From positions 1-64,000 of the forward strand of contig NZ_QEHR01000008.1 in the NCBI RefSeq assembly GCF_003095375.1: 64,000 bases of DNA. Direction: 5' to 3'. Source of the stretch: Marixanthomonas spongiae. Lineage in GTDB: Bacteria > Bacteroidota > Bacteroidia > Flavobacteriales > Flavobacteriaceae. Shown here one piece after another: positions 1 to 7,405 of this stretch. The notes below the pieces were generated by a model. That model was not told the DNA's origin. It searched no databases and was given only the letters and a program-made list of their open reading frames with translations. The position numbers and the translations under genes were made by a program. Positions within the stretch are counted from its first letter, which is position 1. Each line of letters opens with the position of its first letter.

Positions 1-264
1 TCTTCGCTTCAAGCTTAAGCTTACCAAATTATCTCTGATTGGGTAATCCTCAATTATTCGGGGCTCCATAAAGCCGCTAGCTTTATATTGGTGATTTTTA
101 TAGGCTTCGGGGATTTCCTTTTTTTCTCCTAAATAAATGGTCAGCCGATTAACGTATAAGGGGTCTTTAATGGTTTTTTTATCAAACCCAACAATGGTAA
201 AGTAAGTTAGCAAACCTTCAGGAAGGATTAAGCTTAGCAGGGGTAAATCAGTCTCTTTATTCAT
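1..264 (-). CDS. ISAon1-like transposase N-terminal region protein (partial)
   Basis: The minus strand reads openly from ATG at 264 to the window edge (88 codons, no stop). The product has LLSLILPEGLL near the N-terminus and PIRDNLVSLSLKRR at the visible end. This matches my memory of the small first protein of ISAon1-type elements of Bacteroidota, in which an N-terminal region protein precedes the transposase proper. The element's main transposase would lie to the left, outside the window. Whether the open frame is intact beyond the edge cannot be seen. The assignment rests on pattern recognition; another short IS-encoded protein is possible. Confidence 0.65.
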   Translation of the reverse strand, partial: MNKETDLPLLSLILPEGLLTYFTIVGFDKKTIKDPLYVNRLTIYLGEKKEIPEAYKNHQYKASGFMEPRIIEDYPIRDNLVSLSLKRR

Positions 265-303
265 TGGAAAATATTTATCCGCAAAGAAAACTATTTTTCA
301 CTT

Positions 304-321
304 TAGACCCAACTTTTGGAC
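304..321. repeat. Candidate insertion-sequence terminus
   Basis: Upstream of the ISAon1-like start codon lies TAGACCCAACTTTTGGAC. It is the sort of sequence expected at the outer end of an IS about 40 bp before its first gene. The matching inverted copy would be to the left of the window, so this is only a candidate. The rest of 265-523 holds two hairpins and no gene. Confidence 0.25.
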
Positions 322-344
322 TTGATCCATAAGGAGTTACGAAC

Positions 345-383
345 AAAAAAAGTATATCGCTTTTTCTGCGATGCGTACTTTTT
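345..383. terminator. Hairpin with A and T flanks, possible terminator
   Basis: AAAAAGTA and TACTTTTT arms, with inner ATCGC/GCGAT pairing, surround a short T-rich loop. The structure would end transcripts in either direction between the IS and the lipoprotein gene. It could also be part of the IS end. Confidence 0.35.
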
Positions 384-454
384 CATTGTAAAGTGGGAGT
401 TTATTCAGGATTACAAAGATATTTCTTTAAAGTTTTCACAATACATTCGATATA

Positions 455-490
455 AAAAAACGCACCATTTCATAAAATGATGCGTTTTAA
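455..490 (-). terminator. Rho-independent terminator of the PKD lipoprotein gene
   Basis: The arms AAAACGCACCATTT (457-470) and AAATGATGCGTTTT (475-488) pair with one G-T wobble around a four-base loop. On the minus strand the stem is followed by a run of T. It lies about 35 bp beyond the stop of the minus-strand lipoprotein gene. Confidence 0.8.
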
Positions 491-523
491 ATATTCTATG
501 TAGTTATGTGCTACTCTCAAAAA

Positions 524-2230
524 CTATTTAGAACACGTTCCAATATAGGTCAATGTTTTACTGAATCCGTTAGTGTGGGTGAATGTCACGCTAGGTGGCA
601 TATTTAAATCGATAAAGTAATTGTTATTGGATTTAAATTTCTGCTTTAATCTTTTCTTTCCAGATTGCGACACTGCGGGCAATAGAGATGACAGGCTTTC
701 TGGTGCACACGATGTCCCCGCTGCCAAATAAACATCTCCAGACGAGTTGATGGACTTCTCCCCTTTTTTACGGTATCGGAACAAGTGTTTTATCTTAGTA
801 CCGCCACCAAACAAATCGAACCTTTTCTTCGATTTTATTTTTAGCTTCAGTCGTCTACCATCGTATTTTTCTTTGTGTTTTTCAGACATCTGCTGCCGTT
901 TACACGTATCCCAAGAAGACACTTGGGTCCCTGCTGAGTTTTTACAGAAATTTTCTTTTTCGATGGTAACGGATACGTTAAAGATCTCTGGATTACACGG
1001 CGTAGGAAAGGTATGTGTGATGGTATTGGTGTTATAAGTTGTTTGTACCGGGCTACCATCGCCAAAATCCCAATGTAGTACATATCCTCCAGTACTTCCT
1101 TCTAAACCTTCTAAGGTAAACAACCATTTTCCTAATTGTGCATTCAATGGCTTTTTGGATATGGAAACAGGACAATCCAGCAATAACGCAAGCGTGTCCA
1201 TATCACTACAGCTATCGCCTCCTAATAATCCTGTGTTTACCACCAAGTCGATCAACAGAGAAGGGACCATGGTGGTAAATGTTGAGTAATCCACATCTAT
1301 AATGAACCATTTTCCTGGATATACAAAACTATTGGCGTCCTGCAATTCCCAATTAACACCTATAGCAGAAGGAATGGATCCGTCTATAATTTCAATGCTT
1401 GCAAAGTCAGCAGCATTCGAGATATAAAACCCTAAATTGGGCTCGCTTCCCACGGGAGCAATGTAATTGGCTTCTACTTTAATACTAATTGTTTTATTTA
1501 AGGGATCATGGGTCAATATGTCGTGTGTGATATGTGCTTCTAAACCACATTTTGTACCGCTTTTTTCCACATCGTACGGTTTGTCGTTCCCAATAGGGTA
1601 GTTTAATTCACTTATGGTCTCAAAATCATATCTTGGGTCTGTACATACATCTACATCTGAAATGTTCTCGTCATTCCTATACTTAAACATCTCTTCTTCG
1701 GCAGCTGAAGATCCATCGTAGGTTTTTACAAAACCTGCAAATTGCAATAAGGTTTTATAATCTGAGCAATTGTCATAAGCAATGCGGTGGATCACACAAC
1801 CGTCATCCCATACATACAAATACTCGCCAATGATGATCATACCGTCTTCATTGAGCATCGTTTCCAGTATTAAATCGCTGGTATAGCTCCAAGAGTCGAA
1901 GTTGGGGTCTGAAGGGATATTGCCCAAATCCATGTCTTCATCTTTTTTCCGAAGCGAATAAAATGACCGGTCATCTTCCCAAGCCCGAAGAATTTCCACA
2001 TCCTCACCGCTGTTTTGATAATCATCGTACAATGCTTTATGGGCGTTTTGAATTTCGGTTAATGAACTGTACTTCATAATAGGCTTGTCATCGCACACGG
2101 GGCCCGAGCTAAAATTTCCTGAAAGAACCTCTGTGTTAATTTCTTGATTTGCCGGATCAATTTCAGCTTCACAACTTACCAATGCAATTGCGCAAATTAA
2201 GAATACGGTCAATAATTTTAAATGTTTCAT
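524..2230 (-). CDS. PKD-domain lipoprotein of unknown function
   Basis: 568-residue exported protein. A type II signal peptide ends in the lipobox LVSC with the lipidated Cys at residue 20, so it should be membrane-anchored. A PKD-like immunoglobulin fold is visible at about residues 365-430 (HWDFGDGSPVQTT followed by THTF and FNVSVTI). The C-terminal 130 residues are basic (KHKEKYDGRRLKLKIKSKKR) and end in a Cys-containing strand. The middle has several Cys residues that could form disulfides. No catalytic motif was recognised. The gene is monocistronic, ends at a strong terminator, and lies between the IS edge and the divergent copper island. It may be species-specific cargo. Confidence 0.8.
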   Translation of the reverse strand: MKHLKLLTVFLICAIALVSCEAEIDPANQEINTEVLSGNFSSGPVCDDKPIMKYSSLTEIQNAHKALYDDYQNSGEDVEILRAWEDDRSFYSLRKKDEDMDLGNIPSDPNFDSWSYTSDLILETMLNEDGMIIIGEYLYVWDDGCVIHRIAYDNCSDYKTLLQFAGFVKTYDGSSAAEEEMFKYRNDENISDVDVCTDPRYDFETISELNYPIGNDKPYDVEKSGTKCGLEAHITHDILTHDPLNKTISIKVEANYIAPVGSEPNLGFYISNAADFASIEIIDGSIPSAIGVNWELQDANSFVYPGKWFIIDVDYSTFTTMVPSLLIDLVVNTGLLGGDSCSDMDTLALLLDCPVSISKKPLNAQLGKWLFTLEGLEGSTGGYVLHWDFGDGSPVQTTYNTNTITHTFPTPCNPEIFNVSVTIEKENFCKNSAGTQVSSWDTCKRQQMSEKHKEKYDGRRLKLKIKSKKRFDLFGGGTKIKHLFRYRKKGEKSINSSGDVYLAAGTSCAPESLSSLLPAVSQSGKKRLKQKFKSNNNYFIDLNMPPSVTFTHTNGFSKTLTYIGTCSK

Positions 2231-2375
2231 AGTAATTGTAATTAAGGTTTAAATATGTTTTATACCTCCATATACAACAACATTCATTTTGTTACCCCTT
2301 TTTTTTACGGTTTGAGTTTTGCTGCAATATTAAAGGGTCGTATTTTTCATCACGCGCTTTTATTTAAAAAATCAT

Positions 2376-2383
2376 TATCTTTG
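2376..2383 (+). promoter_or_regulatory. Bacteroidota -7 box of the copper island
   Basis: TATCTTTG fits the Bacteroidota sigma-ABfrM -7 consensus TAnnTTTG. It ends only eight bases before the ATG at 2392, so the mRNA would have a leader of a few bases at most. No metal-regulator operator could be recognised. Confidence 0.6.
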
Positions 2384-2391
2384 CACTATTC

Positions 2392-2808
2392 ATGAAACAA
2401 GTATTCCACAAATTCGGTGCAGTTTCCATGGCATTTTTAGTGCTCTTCACTACTATGTCATTTACTGTAAATATGCACTATTGTGGAGAAATGTTAGTAG
2501 ATTACAGTTTTACACAACACGTAAAAACGTGTGGCATGGACGTTCAAACTTCTTCGGAAAGCTGCGATTCCAGCACTACCAAAGATTCTTGCTGTAATGA
2601 CAAACAATTAGTTGTTGAAGGAGAAGACAACCTGAAACTTTCTTTTGAAAACCTTTCTTTGCAGCAGCAAACCTTTGTTGCCAGTTTTGTGTATTCTTAC
2701 ATCAACCTTTTTCAAGTAGTTGAAGAAAAAAATGATTCTTTTAGCTATTATTCACCCCCTTATCTTATAAAAGATATTTCGGTCCTACATCAGACCTTCC
2801 TAATTTGA
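2392..2808 (+). CDS. HYC_CC_PP family protein
   Basis: Small (138-residue) secreted or membrane-anchored protein. A hydrophobic N-terminus (residues 8-25) is followed by the three signatures that name the family: His29-Tyr30-Cys31, the Cys67-Cys68 pair, and Pro122-Pro123 near the C-terminus. Other Cys residues (47, 58) and scattered His could bind a soft metal. In Flavobacteriaceae such genes are commonly found just upstream of CusA-type RND pumps, and here one lies 105 bp before cusA. A periplasmic copper-binding role is inferred from this context; no function is established that I know of. Confidence 0.8.
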   Translation: MKQVFHKFGAVSMAFLVLFTTMSFTVNMHYCGEMLVDYSFTQHVKTCGMDVQTSSESCDSSTTKDSCCNDKQLVVEGEDNLKLSFENLSLQQQTFVASFVYSYINLFQVVEEKNDSFSYYSPPYLIKDISVLHQTFLI

Positions 2809-2913
2809 TATTTAAACAGTAACCATTTATACTCTTTAGTTAACTACCTAAAGAGCAATTCCTTTTGTTTGTGATTTTTTCACAAATGTGTTTAACTGTT
2901 TAATTATCAGAAT

Positions 2914-5900
2914 ATGCTAAATAAGAGCATCAAATTTTTAATAGAAAATAAATTGGTAGCGGTCCTGTTACTGGTTTTATTTGTAGGTTGGGGCATTGTT
3001 ACCGCTCCTTTTAATTGGGATACGGGTTTTTTACCAACCGATCCCGTTGCTGTTGACGCCATCCCGGATATTGGCGAAAACCAACAGATTGTCTTTACCA
3101 AATGGCAAGGCCGATCGCCACAGGATATTGAAGATCAAATTACGTATCCGCTCACCACTTCCCTACTCGGGATTCCCGGTGTAAAAACTATCCGGAGTTC
3201 ATCCATGTTCGGAATATCGAGTATTTATATCATTTTTGAAGAAGATGTGGAGTTTTATTGGAGCCGAAGCCGCATCCTTGAAAAACTGAACTCCCTCCCC
3301 GCCAACCTACTCCCCGAGGGCATAAACCCGACATTGGGACCAGATGCAACGGGATTGGGACAAATATTCTGGTACACTTTAGAAGGTCGTGACAAAGACG
3401 GCAACGTTACCGGGGGTTGGGATTTGCACGAACTACGGAGCATTCAGGATTATTACGTAAAATATGCGCTTTCATCAGCCAGTGGCGTTTCGGAAGTCGC
3501 TTCCATTGGCGGGTACGTACAAGAATACCAAGTTGATGTAAACCCCGAATTGATGCGCCAATACAATATTGGGCTGGATCAAATTGTAACTGCCATAAAA
3601 CAAAGCAACGAAGATGTTGGGGCCCAAACTTTGGAAATCAACAAGGCAGAATACTTAGTTAGAGGATTAGGGTATATACAATCGATTAAGGATATTGAGA
3701 ATGCCGTGGTCACTTCCAAAGACTTCACGTCCATCCGTATCAAAGATGTGGCAAAAGTACATTTAGGGCCTGAAACCCGACGCGGAATTTTAGACAAGGA
3801 AGGTGCCGAGGTTGTTGGTGGTGTGGTCGTGGCCCGGTATGGCGCGAATCCCATGGAAGTCATTAACAATGTAAAAGATAAAATAAACGAACTCAGCGCC
3901 GGCCTTCCTTCCAAAACATTAAAAGATGGACGAACCTCACAATTAACCATCGTTCCATTTTACGACCGTACCGAACTGATACAGGAAACTCTCGGTACTC
4001 TTAATGAAGCATTGACTTTGGAAATCCTGATCACCATTTTAGTTATCGTAATTATGGTGTTCAACCTTCGTGCTTCCATCCTCATCTCAGGGTTATTGCC
4101 CGTTGCCGTGCTCATGGTTTTTATCGCCATGAAGGTTTTCAATGTCGATGCAAACATCGTAGCCCTTTCGGGTATTGCCATTGCCATTGGTACGATGGTC
4201 GATGTTGGGGTGATCCTTTCAGAAAATATTATCAGGCATTTGGAGGCGTGGAAAGCGGAAAATGGAAGCTCGAAGTTGGAAACTGGAAATTCGAAGTTGG
4301 AAGCTGGAAGTAGGAAGTTAGAAGATAACAATCCTCAAACCTCCAGCCTCAAACCTCCAGCTTCAAATATCAATACCGTTGTTTATAATGCTACTTCCGA
4401 AGTTTCGGGAGCGATTCTCACGGCTGTGTTGACGACTATTATCAGTTTTATTCCAGTGTTTACCATGATCGGTGCCGAAGGAAAACTATTCCGTCCGCTT
4501 GCTTTCACAAAAACCATGGCGCTTACGGCTTCCATTATTGTCGCCTTGTTTTTAATTCCGCCTTTTGCCGCGTATCTCTTCAGAAAGAAAAACATACGGT
4601 CTGTTTTTAGTCATATTTTGCATACGCTATTACTTCTTGTTGGGATTGTAGCAATCGCCTATGGGTATTGGTTAGGACTTATCCTTATTGCCTTTGGAGC
4701 AACAGGTTTCTTAAAAAACCCCAGGTTCGTTGCCCGTTTTTCTAAAAAAATAGTGCTGCGTGAACAACGTATCAATACCATCAATATTATTATCTCGGCC
4801 TTGGCCATTGTATTTCTGTTAGCAGAATATTGGCGCCCCTTAGGTTTTGATCGAAGCTTGATTATGAATTTACTGTTCGTAAGCTTTATCTGTTTCGGGT
4901 TATTGACTGTCTTCTGGGTGTTTATGCGGTATTACACCCGAATTTTAAATTGGTGCTTGCAAAATAAACTGCTGTTTTTGTCGATTCCTACCGTAATCCT
5001 GATTTTGGGATTCCTGATTATGAGAAACACCGGAAAGGAATTTATGCCTTCCTTAAATGAAGGATCCTTTTTGTTGATGCCTACTTCCTTACCGCACGCA
5101 GGGGTAGAAGAAAACAAACGCGTATTGCAGCAACTCGATATGGCCGTGGCCAGTATTCCCGAAATTGAAACAGTGGTAGGAAAAGCCGGTCGAACCGAAT
5201 CTGCCTTAGATCCGGCACCACTTTCTATGTACGAAAATATCATTCAATACAAATCGGAATATATTATAGATGAAACGGGGAGTCCACAACGCTTTAAAGT
5301 AAATGAAGATGGGTTGTTCGTCTTGAAAGATGGAAGTTTGGTTGAAAATAGTAACATGGAATCACTCGAAAACCAAGGAAATGAAACGTCAGATCGAGTA
5401 TTGCGAGGCACGAGCAACGTATCGAGATCGCAGCTCATCCCCGATGAAGATGGTGAATACTACCGAAACTGGCGTCCTGAAATTCAATCGCCAGACGATA
5501 TTTGGAATGAAATTGTAAACGTCACCAAATTGCCGGGCGTTACTTCGGCCCCAAAACTGCAACCCATTGAAACCCGATTGGTGATGTTGCAAACTGGAAT
5601 GCGCGCCCCAATGGGCATCAAGGTAAAAGGTCAGGATTTAAAGGAAATTGAAGCTTTTGGTATGCAACTGGAAACTATTCTAAAACAAGTAGAAGGTGTA
5701 AAAGAACAAGCTGTTTTTGCCGACCGTATTGTTGGTAAACCATATTTATTGCTAGATATAAACCGGGATCGATTGGCCCGCTACGGCATTTCCATCGAGA
5801 CGGTACAACAAACCCTACAGGTAGCCATTGGCGGTATGCCGTTAACGCAAACAGTTGAAGGTCGGGAACGTTATTCCGTAAGGGTTCGGTATCCTCGGGA

Positions 5901-6810
5901 ACTCAGGGAAAACCCAACCGATTTAAAAAACATCTATGTCCCTGTTGAAGGCGGAAGCCCCGTTCCGTTAGGCGAATTGGTTGAAATACGCTACGAACAA
6001 GGGCCACAGATGATAAAAAGTGAAGACACTTTTTTAGTGGGTTATGTACTGTTTGATAAATTAGATGGTTTTGCTGAAGTAGATGTAGTGGAAAACGCGC
6101 AACAAGCCATTCAAGATAAAATAGATTCGGGCGAATTGACCGTTCCGAAAGGAATTAACTATCAATTTACCGGAACGTATGAAAACCAAGTTCGGGCAGA
6201 GAAAACGCTTTCTGTGGTTGTTCCATTGGCGCTATTGATCATCTTTTTTATTCTGTATTTTCAGTTTAAATCGGTTGCCACTTCGTTTATGGTGTTTAGT
6301 GGTATTGCTGTAGCATTTGCCGGTGGGTTTTTAATGATTTGGTTCTATGGCCAAGATTGGTTTTTAAATTTCAGTTTATTTGGGGAAAACCTACGGGACC
6401 TTTTCCAGATGCACACCATTAATTTAAGTGTCGCCGTATGGGTCGGGTTTATTGCCTTATTCGGTATTGCGACAGATGACGGAGTTGTGATGGCCACCTA
6501 CCTGAAACAAACGTTCGACAAAAACAAACCAACACTAAAAGAGGACATACGAAAGTCAGTCATTGAAGCCGGACAAAAACGGATTCGCCCTTGTTTGATG
6601 ACAACAGCTACAACAATTCTTGCCCTGTTACCCATTTTAACTTCTACCGGGCGTGGAAGCGATATCATGATCCCGATGGCCATACCCAGCTTTGGAGGGA
6701 TGTTAATCGCATTGATCACCTTATTTGTGGTACCGGTGTTGTTTAGTTGGCGGGCGGAAGCTACTCTTAAAAGAGAACAAAAAAGGAATCAAGTCCTAAA
6801 AACGAATTAA
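2914..6810 (+). CDS. cusA: CusA/CzcA-family heavy-metal efflux RND pump
   Basis: Inner-membrane proton-driven transporter (1298 residues) that moves Cu+/Ag+ or similar ions out through a tripartite CusCBA-type complex. Visible family features are the N-terminal TM segment, the periplasmic stretch with GRSPQDIEDQITYPL, the TM bundle at about 335-560, the second porter half, and the TM bundle at about 1080-1290 with FGIATDDGVVMATYL, carrying proton-relay acids. Met-rich positions in the porter domain suit copper. Residues about 447-488 (KAENGSSKLETGNSKLE onward) are a low-complexity insertion encoded by an interspersed repeat. The family normally passes straight from ENIIRHLE to VVYNATSEV. The TolC partner follows; the CusB adaptor is encoded at the far end of the island. 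Confidence 0.95.
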   Translation: MLNKSIKFLIENKLVAVLLLVLFVGWGIVTAPFNWDTGFLPTDPVAVDAIPDIGENQQIVFTKWQGRSPQDIEDQITYPLTTSLLGIPGVKTIRSSSMFGISSIYIIFEEDVEFYWSRSRILEKLNSLPANLLPEGINPTLGPDATGLGQIFWYTLEGRDKDGNVTGGWDLHELRSIQDYYVKYALSSASGVSEVASIGGYVQEYQVDVNPELMRQYNIGLDQIVTAIKQSNEDVGAQTLEINKAEYLVRGLGYIQSIKDIENAVVTSKDFTSIRIKDVAKVHLGPETRRGILDKEGAEVVGGVVVARYGANPMEVINNVKDKINELSAGLPSKTLKDGRTSQLTIVPFYDRTELIQETLGTLNEALTLEILITILVIVIMVFNLRASILISGLLPVAVLMVFIAMKVFNVDANIVALSGIAIAIGTMVDVGVILSENIIRHLEAWKAENGSSKLETGNSKLEAGSRKLEDNNPQTSSLKPPASNINTVVYNATSEVSGAILTAVLTTIISFIPVFTMIGAEGKLFRPLAFTKTMALTASIIVALFLIPPFAAYLFRKKNIRSVFSHILHTLLLLVGIVAIAYGYWLGLILIAFGATGFLKNPRFVARFSKKIVLREQRINTINIIISALAIVFLLAEYWRPLGFDRSLIMNLLFVSFICFGLLTVFWVFMRYYTRILNWCLQNKLLFLSIPTVILILGFLIMRNTGKEFMPSLNEGSFLLMPTSLPHAGVEENKRVLQQLDMAVASIPEIETVVGKAGRTESALDPAPLSMYENIIQYKSEYIIDETGSPQRFKVNEDGLFVLKDGSLVENSNMESLENQGNETSDRVLRGTSNVSRSQLIPDEDGEYYRNWRPEIQSPDDIWNEIVNVTKLPGVTSAPKLQPIETRLVMLQTGMRAPMGIKVKGQDLKEIEAFGMQLETILKQVEGVKEQAVFADRIVGKPYLLLDINRDRLARYGISIETVQQTLQVAIGGMPLTQTVEGRERYSVRVRYPRELRENPTDLKNIYVPVEGGSPVPLGELVEIRYEQGPQMIKSEDTFLVGYVLFDKLDGFAEVDVVENAQQAIQDKIDSGELTVPKGINYQFTGTYENQVRAEKTLSVVVPLALLIIFFILYFQFKSVATSFMVFSGIAVAFAGGFLMIWFYGQDWFLNFSLFGENLRDLFQMHTINLSVAVWVGFIALFGIATDDGVVMATYLKQTFDKNKPTLKEDIRKSVIEAGQKRIRPCLMTTATTILALLPILTSTGRGSDIMIPMAIPSFGGMLIALITLFVVPVLFSWRAEATLKREQKRNQVLKTN
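4261..4368. repeat. In-frame TTGGAAG-type repeat inside cusA
   Basis: A purine-rich half built of GAAGTTGGAA/GAAGCTGGAA units is followed by a pyrimidine-rich half built of CCTCAAACCTCCAG units, so the two halves are roughly inverted. The same units occur at 6891-6932, 7337-7353 and, inverted, at 7471-7508. The insert keeps the cusA frame and has no stop codon. Confidence 0.85.
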
Positions 6811-6811
6811 G

Positions 6812-6826
6812 ATGAAAACAATAAGC
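6812..6826 (+). pseudogene. Possible detached start of the TolC gene
   Basis: One base after the cusA stop is ATGAAAACAATAAGC (Met-Lys-Thr-Ile-Ser). The spacing (TAA, G, ATG) equals that between the TolC gene and the next gene at 8714-8720. Joined to the hydrophobic FLFPLVIFCFLSQISYAQ now encoded at 7505-7558, it would give a normal signal peptide. The frame now runs into repeat DNA and stops. This is inference. Confidence 0.4.
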
Positions 6827-6868
6827 CTTCGATACTTCCCTCCTATCGTCGGGACACTCAGGCACCGA
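6827..6868. repeat. Short interspersed repeat (CTTCGATAC type)
   Basis: CTTCGATACTTCCCTCC followed by GGGACACTCAGGCACCG resembles a dispersed intergenic repeat I associate with Flavobacteriia genomes. Only one copy is in this window, so it is called from memory of the type. Confidence 0.4.
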
Positions 6869-6890
6869 GAGAATGGATGCTGATGGCTAG

Positions 6891-6932
6891 ATGTTGGAAG
6901 CTGGATGTTGGATGTTGGATGTTGGAAATTGG
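6891..6932. repeat. TTGGAAG-type repeat, left flank of the four-helix-bundle gene
   Basis: Tandem ATGTTGG and AAGCTGG units lie 40 bp before the four-helix-bundle start codon. They are in the same orientation as the first half of the cusA insert and opposite to the copy at 7471-7508. Confidence 0.8.
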
Positions 6933-6970
6933 ATAAAAATGATAAATATATTAACCAAAAATTAGAAATT

Positions 6971-7336
6971 ATGATTAAATCATTCAAAGATTTAGATGTT
7001 TACAATGAATCGTATGCGTTGGCGATGGAAATATTTTGGCTTTCCCGAAAATTTCCGAAAGAAGAAATATACTCTCTTACTTCACAAGTTGTGAGGTCTT
7101 CGCGTTCTGTTTCAGCAAATATTTCCGAAGGTTGGTCAAAACGCAAGTACACTCAAATTTTCAAACAGCAACTTATTACTTCATTAGGTTCCAATGGAGA
7201 AACAGAAACATGGTTGGATTTCGCTAAAGATTGCGGTTACATTAATGAACAAGGTTATAAAGAGTTGTTAGACAAGAATGAAATAGTTGGTCGGAAAATT
7301 AGTCGATTGCACCAAAACTGGAAGGACTTTAAGTAG
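6971..7336 (+). CDS. Four-helix-bundle protein (23S rRNA intervening-sequence/S23 family)
   Basis: 121-residue helical protein starting IKSFKDLDVY and carrying SSRSVSANISEG, the family's best conserved stretch. Relatives are encoded in 23S rRNA intervening sequences and as lone genes in Bacteroidota; the Avd accessory protein of diversity-generating retroelements has the same fold. The biochemical role of the lone genes is not established. The ATG at 6971 is preferred: upstream in-frame codons from 6905 merely translate the repeat. The gene sits between inverted TTGGAAG-type repeats, interrupting the cusA-TolC junction, so it looks like cargo of a repeat-bounded element rather than part of copper resistance. 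Confidence 0.85.
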   Translation: MIKSFKDLDVYNESYALAMEIFWLSRKFPKEEIYSLTSQVVRSSRSVSANISEGWSKRKYTQIFKQQLITSLGSNGETETWLDFAKDCGYINEQGYKELLDKNEIVGRKISRLHQNWKDFK

Positions 7337-7353
7337 AAGGCTGGATGCTGGAA
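7337..7353. repeat. TTGGAAG-type repeat fragment
   Basis: AAGGCTGGATGCTGG starts right at the stop codon of the four-helix-bundle gene and matches the unit of the flanking repeats. Confidence 0.55.
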
Positions 7354-7405
7354 AATAAAAGATTGGGTTTTGAAGACACTGAACCCCCATAAATACGAAC
7401 AAATT

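Noticed and set aside
6971-7336. Diversity-generating retroelement accessory gene
   Set aside because: The fold is related to Avd, but no reverse transcriptase, template repeat or variable repeat was seen nearby.
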